A stretch of 64,000 nt of DNA, from contig NC_087075.1 of assembly GCF_026151205.1 (NCBI RefSeq), positions 6,342,858 through 6,406,857 on the forward strand, read 5' to 3'. Origin of the DNA: Bolinopsis microptera. Taxonomy: Eukaryota > Ctenophora > Tentaculata > Lobata > Bolinopsidae. Below, piece by piece: positions 1-9,200 of this stretch; positions within the stretch are counted from its first letter, which is position 1, and the number at the start of each line of letters is the position of its first letter. The notes under the pieces were generated by a model that did no database searches, had not been told where the DNA came from, and saw only the letters and a program-made list of their open reading frames with translations. Position numbers and translations under genes: made by a program.

Positions 1-110
1 AAAACAAGGATAGGAATAGAATATAGCATTCTTAGAATTTTTATTAAGGCTTTTATAGATCTTCTATAATTAACGTCGAAAGTGAGATAAAATAAACTTT
101 AGAATAACTA
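1..110. repeat. Dispersed repeat, copy A
   Basis: The stretch is closely matched at 21838-21940: both contain ATAGCATTCTTAGAATTTT, then a TTATAATTAACGTCG block and AGTGAGATAAAATAA or a near variant. There is no coding potential. It is an unclassified interspersed repeat, cut by the window edge. Confidence 0.6.
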
Positions 111-275
111 GCAGGAAGTGGGGATGGTGCAAAGGAGGGCTAGCAGGGCTGTTAGGAGTTGCAAAAACATTATCCTGGTTTAAGATTACTGAATAGTGAA
201 TACTGATAATTTATAAGTATGATTTTTATTTTAACTTAAACCATAATTGTTTAATTATTACTTGCCAATGGGTAT

Positions 276-602
276 TTTTTGTGAAACTTGATTTCGAGAC
301 CAACCAAATTTTCCCAGAAAAATTCAGAATATGGCAGCCAGATTTTGTTGGAGGCCTAAATCAAAAATCTGCGTATGCCCAAATATGGGCATATGGTTTT
401 TGGCTCATAACTCAGTCATTTTTTTGTCCAATCTTTACGAAATTTCATATACGAGTTCAGGAGACCACTAGCTACAAGTAGATCACCATAAATCTGGGTT
501 TTGGGCATGTTCAGGGTATTTGGCTAAATTTGGCCTAATTTGGACCAAATATGGGCGTGGTTGCCCTGCGCGCATCGTTTGGCGGTTGGGGTCCCCCCGC
601 CC
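276..602. mobile_element. Degenerate relic of the piggyBac-like element
   Basis: It shares long blocks with the element at 3921-4860, including GTGAAACTTGATTTCGAGAC near one end, GCATATGGTTTTTGGCTC, and the end block GGCGGTTGGGGTCC. It ends in CCCCCCGCCC followed by TTAA at 603-606, as the intact copy does. The other end has lost its G tract. It is a non-coding, non-autonomous relic. Confidence 0.55.
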
Positions 603-606
603 TTAA

Positions 607-1708
607 CAAGAATAGGACCCAAATCCCAATCATTGGTAGTCAAATGGTAGCTATTAGCTAATTTTCTTAACCGAATACAGTTAAACCCTGATTAATATTG
701 AACAAAATGCCGAACGTTACAGAAAATCTATAATACATTAAATTGGGGTCATAACAACTGTAAGTGTAAGGTAACAAACCAAGCAATTATAAAATGACCC
801 TGCCCTTCAATCACGATGCTGATTGTTGTTGCATGGGAACTTGCCGGTAGACAGTTGACACGTCATAACGATACAGTCCAATAAAACTAAGGCTACCTTC
901 TGATATCTGGACCTCAGACCGCTGCTTATATAATATTCTCAATCCCGCCTCCACAGGGCTCTCTGACTACAGCAGTCTTACCGGCGCAGCTCGTTTTACA
1001 GGGCCTCCCCACACCATGTCAACTTATCAGCCTATTTTAAACCACCGCGGTGCGTTTATTGATAAAAGCTCTTTGTTTCTTGAATAATGCTTCAACACGT
1101 GCAAATTCTTAAAGCGCATGTTCACTACAATGAAAACACTCTCAATTTTTGTTCGAATTCTAGGGAAGGGCAGGATTCGGTTCCGAGAAAGTTAGTTTAA
1201 CAAAAGGTACAGTGGAGCTGCACGTGCCTGCTTCACTTCTTTACTCACCAGTTGGTGTTATGAGGTCCAGGAATAAACACATGCTCATAAACTAATAAAT
1301 CCTTAAATGTTTTTACCATTTATTTAGTCTGACTACCTCTTCAAGGGTAATTTAAGATTTATTCCAAACAATAACAGTGCAGATGGTTAAAGTTAACGTG
1401 TTTCTTTATTAGCCATCTGACCGCGGTTTACTTTCCAGTTCAATGGAGTTAATTTCATCCTGCTGGATGAAATTTCTATTCAAGTAATGCTTTTCAACTC
1501 CAGGACCGTTAATGTGTTGTTCCACTAAATTAACACGACCATCTTGAGGATGACCTGATCAATCTTCACCGTCTGGATATGAAGAAAATTATTGCGTTAA
1601 AAATCTTACTACTATCCGATAGATCCTTGCATGCTAGGATTGGCTCTAACTTATCTGCAAGACATGTTCAGATACTTACAAAATAGTCAATCATTGAAAC
1701 TTATTATC
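607..1708. other. Non-coding stretch
   Basis: I see no exon with credible splice sites and no element termini here. The base composition is ordinary for the window. Confidence 0.5.
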
Positions 1709-1924
1709 CTATCTTTCAAATTCTAAGTTTAGTGGCCTGGGTGTTGTCTGTGAGAGCGAGGTAGCAGCGGCAGGGACATTTAAGAGATTTGCTCTTCTGG
1801 AAACGCCAAGCAGAGGAGAGGACGGTGTCATCCGATTTTTTCCTGCTGTAGATATATCCGTCAGAATCAAGCACCTGTTGACATCATCTGAAACAATTGA
1901 GGAACCTGGAGAAGGAGAGCATGA
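1709..1924 (-). CDS. Candidate terminal exon, possibly the receptor's C-terminal tail
   Basis: On the minus strand an acceptor (TCTATCAACAG) precedes 71 open codons and a TAG stop. The product is rich in Ser, Thr and Pro, with short pieces such as SCSPSPGSSIVSDD and SLSQTTPRPLNLEFER. It looks like a disordered cytoplasmic tail. The exon begins in phase 0, which fits the phase-0 end of the last certain exon of the glutamate receptor (5736), 3.8 kb away. That link is inferred from phase and composition only. It could belong to another gene or be chance. Confidence 0.3.
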   Translation of the reverse strand, partial: SCSPSPGSSIVSDDVNRCLILTDISTAGKNRMTPSSPLLGVSRRANLLNVPAAATSLSQTTPRPLNLEFER

Positions 1925-2786
1925 CTGTTGATAGAATGCGATACTACTACCTTCTATCTTCCAGTATATACAGCAGTGTGTCATAATTATTGTGTATTGG
2001 CGCGTAGACGATTTTGCGTAAAATTTTAGCTTACCCAAGCTTTCAGAAATGATCAATCTGAGGGTTTGCTTCTGACACCCTGCTGTATACCTAAGACCAC
2101 TTGATCGGCTCATTCCCCTTGCATGCCTTTGGCACGTACGTCTCACATCCCCCCCCCCCAGAGCAACCGTCTCCTATGTGATCTACGAGTCGAGCAGTCA
2201 GATATCATGTTTACTTTTTAATCATAATGTACAGTTTCCTAATCCAAAGTCTCCCAGTGATCAACCGAGGGGAGGGGCTTTTCCAAATGGGAAAATTTTG
2301 CAGAATTACAAAATTTTGCTAAATTGTAGCTTTTGTACTTGTAGTTGTACCTTATTTGTTATACGTTGTAAGGTTGTATGACCCGCCGCGCACGAGTGCA
2401 CCCTGCTCCCCCTGTATCGTACCACCATAGTGAAACGACCGTGGGGGTTACAACGTGATACAATACCTTATATGGTTCAGTTTTAAAGGTACGTACCGTA
2501 CAGTCATTTTTAAAGGTACGTACCGTAAGTACTTCTTTTCTTAGATATCCCTTGAAAAGCCGAAACCCCTATCCAAAGGGGCAATTTTGGGGGTCACAAA
2601 GGCGCATATCTCGAGACTTACATATGGCGCTTTACCTAAACTTTTCACGCAGTTGTATGGCCAGGAGACGTATAATCGGTGAAATCGAAATCGGAGCAAA
2701 TATGAACATAAAATTTATCAAATAGGACTATAACTGATAGTGACGAATCTGTGCTAAAGAACCTGAAACCTGTAATCTCACTACAG

Positions 2787-2904
2787 GTACACAGAAGAAA
2801 TTGCAGCCTTGAAAAGAGATGTCGAGAAGAGTGAACAAGTTAAAGAGGCTGAAGTCGAAGCTATAAAAAAAAAGATGGTGCTATCCGATATTCACCTGCG
2901 GAGG
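2787..2904 (+). CDS. Orphan coiled-coil exon, kinesin-5 stalk-like
   Basis: An acceptor (CTCACTACAG) and a donor (AGG|GTAAAG) bracket 118 open bases. The translation starts YTEEIAALKRDVEKSEQ and stays strongly charged and heptad-like. The TEEI..LKRD pattern resembles the start of the kinesin-5 (KIF11/Eg5) coiled-coil stalk just after the motor. No motor or other kinesin exons were found nearby, so this is either a stray duplicated exon or part of an unrecognised gene. The kinesin assignment rests on one short similarity. Confidence 0.3.
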
Positions 2905-3805
2905 GTAAAGGGAATAAGAGGGAATAAAAGAAAAATAGAAATGACTTTTTGAAGCTTATTGGACTTATTATCATATCGTACCTTAATTAGCTCTTAAATT
3001 ATGATTTCAATCGGTGTGTCTGACTTTTCTCGATAATTTGTTGACTAGTTTAATTATTGATCACAAAAAGTATAAGGTTTATTTATTGGGTAAAGTTAAT
3101 ATTACATGTTTTGTTCAATGTTAATAATGAAAAATATCATTAAGACAAAATTCAAACTGAAACCGTGTTTTTATTCGCCTAAATTTCTGGAATTGATAAA
3201 ATCTAAAACATTTGTGAGCACATGTCCATCTATAAACAAGCGGTTTTATATTATAATTATTTCGTTGCGCCTGTTTTTGACGAGTCAAGTTATTCAAAGT
3301 ACTTGATTTGAATTGGTAGTGGTCAAAGTAAACTGGTTCATAGTAAATCAGTTGAATTTGAAGGTTTTGGTTGATCATCATCCACTGGAATCAGGCCATC
3401 GCCCTCTTTTGAGTGGAATAGTAACCATAGCAACAGTTACGTAACCACAGCAACAGCATTGCTGCTGTCTCTTAGAAGCTTTCTTAAGCGGATGCGCTTG
3501 TTTTGTTTCCTGTAGAGATCAGAATATAAAAATAGAGACAGTTCAGTAATAAAAAACTTCCCATTCAATAATTGCAATCAGGGTTCAGATAAAACCAAAA
3601 TCGAGTACATCGACACAGCTTTGTTATTTGGCTATTTTAAGTTACGCAAATTACCTGATTTTCATGAAAATGGAACTCAAGCCTTGGCAAGCAACTTCTT
3701 AACCTCGTGCGCAGGTTTCTCGGTTACCAACTGAAAAGTTGTGACGTCATATTATTACGTTATAGTATAACTCACCACACGGTTCTATGACGTCATAGTG
3801 ATTAA
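2905..3805. other. Non-coding stretch
   Basis: It is AT-rich with no convincing exon. A short minus-strand open stretch near 3337-3410 reads as an acidic, proline-containing peptide ending in TGA, but its acceptor is weak, so I do not call it. Confidence 0.4.
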
Positions 3806-4960
3806 CCTAAAGTAAAGGTATATTTGCCATGCAGGGTTGTGTGAAATATATCCTTGTGTTTAACCTAAAATAAAGGTAAAGCCATACAGGGTGGCATGTA
3901 AAATATATCCTTGTGTTTAAGGGGGGGGGGGGGGGGTTCACCCTGATTTTTTTGTGAAACTTGGTTTCGAGATAGCAGTTGACCAACAAACTAGGACCGG
4001 TGACCAAACTTTTGAGGGGGTCCCGGACCCCAACCGCCAAACGGTGCCCGCGGGGCAGCCACGCCCATATTTGGTCCAAATTAGGCTCAATTTAGCCAAA
4101 TACCCAGAGCATGCCCAAAACCGAGATTTTATGTGCTCTTGTAGCACATAAAAAATTCGGCGGCCAAATTCTGAATTTTGCAGTGCAAATTTTGAAATTT
4201 GGCCGCCAAATTTTTTTAAAGGCCTAACTCAAAATTCCAATACAAAACTTAAGGTCGAAATGCGATTCTACGTTGATTCTGAAAATTTCATGTAAAAATA
4301 TTGAAACCCTATTGAGTTCTATAATTGTTTTGAGCGAAATCAGTTTTGCAAATATCGCGAACTGAGATATGGGCGGTTTTGTTCATTTTTTGCGATTATT
4401 TAAACACAGAATACACAGTTAGTTAGATACTGAGCTGATAATCATAGAGAATGTGTAGTATAGACTTAACTTCCATATAAAGTTAGTTTTATTCAAAAAT
4501 ATTGATATTTGACCAATTTATGGGCCAAAATCGATCAAATTTGGTGCGTATGCCCAAATATGGTCATATGGTTTTTGGCTCATAACTCAGTCATTTTTTG
4601 TCCAATCTTGATGAAAATTCATATACGAGTTCAAGAGACCACTAGCTACAAGAAGAGCACATAAAATCTCGGTTTTGGGCATGCTCTGGCTAAATTGAGC
4701 CTAATTTGGACCAAATATGGACGTGGCTGCCCCGCGGGCACCGTTTGGCAGTTGGGGTCCGGGACCCCCTCAAAAGTTTGGTCACCGGTCCTAGTTTGTT
4801 GGTCAACTGCTATCTCGAAACCAAGTTTAACAACAAAATCAGGGTGAACCCCCCCCCCCCTTAACCTAAGGTAAAGGTAATCATGCCATGCAGGGTGGTG
4901 TGAAATATATCCTTGTGTTCAACCTAAAGTAAAGGTAATCATGCCATGCAGGGTGGGAGT
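3806..4960. repeat. 58-bp tandem repeat split by a transposon
   Basis: Units of about 58 bp (TAACCTAAAGTAAAGGTAAT, then CATGCCATGCAGGGTGG, then a GTGAAATATATCCTTGTGTT block) occur about twice at 3806-3920. They resume about twice at 4861-4960. The piggyBac-like element sits between them at a TTAA inside a unit, so the array predates the insertion. Confidence 0.75.
3921..4860. mobile_element. piggyBac-like MITE, TTAA target duplication, poly-G/poly-C ends
   Basis: The element is 940 bp with long terminal inverted repeats of about 220 bp (3921-4150 against 4640-4860). TTAA lies directly outside both ends (3917-3920 and 4861-4864), and the interrupted tandem repeat reads through once element and one TTAA are removed. 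TTAA duplication is characteristic of piggyBac and some Kolobok elements. No transposase is encoded. Unusually, the outermost TIR bases are a G run on the left and a C run on the right. Confidence 0.75.
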
Positions 4961-5599
4961 ACCTTTACAAAACGAGTGCTGACAGTGTAATTCTGTGCTT
5001 TCTTTTCGTCATTAACTGCTATCAGATCGTTTAGAACTTTCTAAAATAACGCAGTGTAACTATGGTAACTAGTAATGTAACTATAGTAACTAGTTAACGA
5101 CTCAACTATTAACGGGTGATACTCGTAAAATATTTGTTCCAAATATTACTATTAGGTTGTCATGCAGAGTCCTATCAACTATTAGTTAGGGATTTATGCA
5201 ACATGTCTGTGAACAAATTTGCGACAAGCAGTTTTCTGCAGGAATGTGTTGTCTATAGTGTCAGGAACCACAAAAATATATTCAATCTGGATCTGATGGG
5301 GAAAAAAGTTAAAGCAAATTTTGTCCAGTCATCATAAAGATCGCACTTAAAAAATGTGTAACTGTCGTTAAAAACTATAGGAAATTAGGCGGGGTCGTCT
5401 TATGGCAACTCAACAAACAGGCGGATCCAGATGACAAAGAATTTGTGGCAACTTCTGTCGAGGGAAAGATAATATTAGTCTTTGAAAATATACCATAATC
5501 TGACTAACAAAACTAAAAGTAACTTATCAGATATCATACAAAATATGGGAAAGGTATGTTTCTGATAAACAAAGCAGGTATAACGGAATGAAAACGACC
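4961..5599. other. Non-coding stretch downstream of the receptor's last certain exon
   Basis: There is no confident gene. On the minus strand near 5418-5460 an acceptor (CCCTCGACAG) is followed by 13 open codons and TGA in a phase compatible with the preceding receptor exon, so a short alternative C-terminus is possible but weak. Confidence 0.35.
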
Positions 5600-5740
5600 T
5601 GTCACAGTGATATAAAAACTAAATGTTACCTAAATGTTACCTAAATGTTACTTATATGTTACCTTAAGTTCCTGTCACAGTGATATAAAAACTAAATGTT
5701 ACCTAAATGTTACCTAAATGTTACCTAAATGTTACCTTAA
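5600..5740. repeat. 11-bp tandem repeat containing the exon-15 donor
   Basis: ACCTAAATGTT is repeated in two clusters, each followed by ACCTTAAGTTCC and preceded by CAGTGATATAAAAACTAA. Read on the minus strand each unit is GTAACATTTAG. The first unit is the 5' splice site of receptor exon 15 (CTTAAG|GTAACATTT). The larger block is itself duplicated. Confidence 0.8.
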
Positions 5741-5893
5741 GTTCCGGGTTCCTATTCGGGCTCCTCTTTCCCTTCAATAGTTCCAGAATAAAGACTATAA
5801 CAGACAGTGCAACAACAGGCAGGATGATAGCCATAGTTCCCACTACGGAGAAGACGTTGATCTCACTTGAGCCTGGTTTAGCCGCCAGAGTTC
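5736..5893 (-). CDS. Receptor exon 15: TM4 and start of C-tail
   Basis: The acceptor CTCCAACAG joins in phase 1. INVFSVVGTMAIILPVVALS is the start of TM4, followed by the basic stop-transfer stretch KGKRSPNRN. It ends CTTAAG|GTAACA in phase 0, so the protein continues in another exon. Confidence 0.88.
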
Positions 5894-6190
5894 CTGTTGG
5901 AGTTAGACTGGATAATACCTTATTTGGGCATCACGTGTGTTAGACGGGATCTGATTTTTGGAGTGCTATAATTTTGCTTCACATTATCAATCAATACAGA
6001 CTAATTATGAAATTATTTATAGTTTAAAAATAAACAATAATATAGTTTATAAATAAACAATAATCTTATTATATATCTTTTAAGTATAAAGGTCCAGTCC
6101 CAGAGAGATTAAGATCTCACTTTATTAGCGTACGGACCAGTGGCGTAACGAAGGGCCCCGCTGACCCCGGTGGGGGGAGGGGGCGCCGTG

Positions 6191-6237
<47 letters not shown>

Positions 6238-9200
6238 AAATCGTCGTTTGAATGTGTGACAATTTCGAAAACTTAACTAAAGTACTAGCAAAACTGCGCG
6301 TTTTGCTCTAGATACACACTTTTTTAGAGATTTTACCGGCGTATCCTCTAAAATCACCTAATTTGTTCAATTTTAGAGAGGGGCACCAAAAAGGGAGGGG
6401 GCGCCAACAGGGGGCGCTTTTTCGGCGGGGGGCGCCAACAGGCAACGTTACGCCACTGGTACGGACGTGTAATAATAATAAACACTTACCAGTGCAGGTA
6501 CGTACTACGGACGTGTAATAATAGTAAACACTCACCAGTGCAGGTACGGACTACAGACGTGTAATAATAATAAACACTCACCAGTGCAGGTACGGACTAC
6601 GGACGTGTAATAATAGTAAACACTCACCAGTGCAGGTACGGACTACGGACGTGTAATAATAACTACACTCACCAGTGCAGGTACGGACTACGGACGTGTA
6701 ATAATAATAAACACTCACCAGTGCAGGGTCCAGCCGCCCAGTTCCTCCACGCTGGCAGTATCTCGTTCTTCTCCTTCATCTGGATCAGACCCTCATTTAT
6801 CAGCTCTATCAGGGGACTGTCATCAGGCAGAGCGAATGAGAGCTCGTACTCTAACAGCCTGTAGTTGCATGTGTGTTTATGTGCGTTTTAGTAGTGTTTA
6901 TGTGTGTTTTAATTGTGTTTATGTGCGTTTTAGTAGTGTTTATGTGCGTTTTAGTAGTGTTTATGTGCGTTTTAGTTGTGTTTATGTGCGTACTCTAACA
7001 GCCTGTAGTTGCATGTGTGTTTATGTGTGTTTTAATTGTGTTTATGTGCGTTTTAGTTGTGTTTATGTGCGTTTTAGTAGTGTTTATGTGCGTTTTAGTT
7101 GTGTTTATGTGCGTTTTAGTAGTGTTTATGCTCTCAATTCCTCAACAGTTATCAATTGTTTTTATACTGACTTGAGAGTTTTGTTTAGTGCTAGTAACAA
7201 GAGTTAATTACTATATTTCTGAGTTTAAAACTAATATAATGAGTATCTTAGTTATACATTCGTCCGGGCGTTTGAGTGAGAATCTTAGATATAACCTGTG
7301 AGTGGATATTTTGAGTCCGCAAGGTTCAAAGTTGCTGGTGTACTCTAGAGGAGCTGAACCGTAGAGGAATGCGTAGTCACCTTGTCTGGCACTGTTTACA
7401 CCTTCCTGGTATGAGGGGACATTCTTCATCCTCCTGGAGAGTGGTTTGTTACTTTCAACACTACTATTTAACAAATAAATTCTTCATTCTCCTACAAATA
7501 TTTTATCTGAATTGTGGTGTTTTACTGCCAACTTATAACATTTCTCGTGGAGATGGTATTAATCAGCAATTTTATCCTTATTCAAACACAAAGATTTGTT
7601 TTCTTCATCTTTGCATAAAATATCCCCACATATTCTGTGTAAAAGAAACAATACCTTATTTGGGCATCACGTGTGTTACCTGACGAGGCTAGCCATTTCC
7701 TGATCGGAGGTATTGCTCAGCAGCATGTCCGTTATCGAACCCTCCACAGTTCCAGTAGTCATTCCTGTACATTGTACATTGTTATTCCTGTACATTGTAC
7801 ATTGTTAAATATACTAGAGGTAGTCTTATTCCTGTACATTGTACATTGTTAAATATACTAGAGGTAGTCTTATTCCTGTACATTGTACATTGTTAAATAT
7901 ACTAGAGGTAGTCTTATTCCTGTACATTGTACATTGTTAAATATACTAGAGGTAGTCTTATTCCTGTACATTGTACATTGTTAAATATACTAGAGGTAGT
8001 CTTATTCCTGTACATTGTACATTGTTAAATATACTAGAGGTAGTCTTATTCCTGTACATTGTACATTGTTAAATATACTAGAGGTAGTCTTATTCCTGTA
8101 CATTGTACATTGTTAAATATACTAGAGGTAGTCTTATTCCTGTACATTGTACATTGTTAAATATACTAGAGGTAGTCTTATTCCTGTACATTGTACATTG
8201 TTAAATATACTAGAGGTAGTCTTATTCCTGTACATTGTACATTGTTAAATATACTAGAGGTAGTCTTATTCCTGTACATTGTACATTGTTAAATATACTA
8301 GAGGTAGTCTTATTCCTGTACATTGTACATTGTTAAATATACTAGAGGTAGTCTTATTCCTGTACATTGTACATTGTTAAATATACTAGAGGTAGTCTTA
8401 TTCCTGTACATTGTACATTGTTAAATATACTAGAGGTAGTCTTATTCCTGTACATTGTACATTGTTAAATATACTAGAGGTAGTCTTATTATAGTCTTAG
8501 AATAGTCAATAAATGGTCGTGAAATAGTGTGGAACCTGATTTTATCTGATTGTAATAGATCTCCCATATAAGTCTCAATATTCTTGTGGATCCTACCCTT
8601 ACCTGATTGTAATAGATCTCCCACAGTCTCGATATTCTCATGGATCCTACCCTTACCTGATTGTAATAGATCTCTCACAACCTCAATATTCTTGTGGATA
8701 CTCCCCTTACATGATTGTAATAGATCTCCCACAGTCTGAATATTCTTGTGGATCCTACCCTTACCTGATTGTAATAGATCTCTCACAACCTCAATATTCT
8801 TGTGGATACTACCCTTACATGATTGTAATAGATCTCCCACAGTCTCAATATTCTTATGGATCCTACCCTTACCTGATTGTAATAGATCTCTCACAACCTC
8901 AATATTCTTGTGGATCCTGCTTTTACCTGCTTGTAATAGATCTCCCACAGTCTCAATATTCTTGTGGATCCTGCTCTTATCTGATTGTAATAGATCTCAC
9001 ACAGTCTCAATATTCTTATGGATCCTACCCTTACCTGATTGTAATAGACCTCCCACAGTCTCAATATTCTTGTGGATACTACCCTTACATGATTGTAATA
9101 GATATCCCACAGTCTGAATATTCTTGTGGATCCTACCCTTACCTGATTGTAATAGATCTCTCACAACCTCAATATTCTTGTGGATACTACCCTTACATGA

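Noticed and set aside
4961-5460. Terminal receptor exon near 5418-5460
   Set aside because: The acceptor and phase fit, but it encodes only 13 residues with no supporting feature, so it was left as a remark.
6308-6535. Minus-strand ORF spanning the hAT MITE and 46-bp repeat
   Set aside because: It crosses the transposon boundary and repeat units, so it cannot be an ancestral coding sequence.
7761-8495. CRISPR-like regular array
   Set aside because: Units are contiguous, without unique spacers, in an animal gene intron. It is an ordinary tandem repeat.
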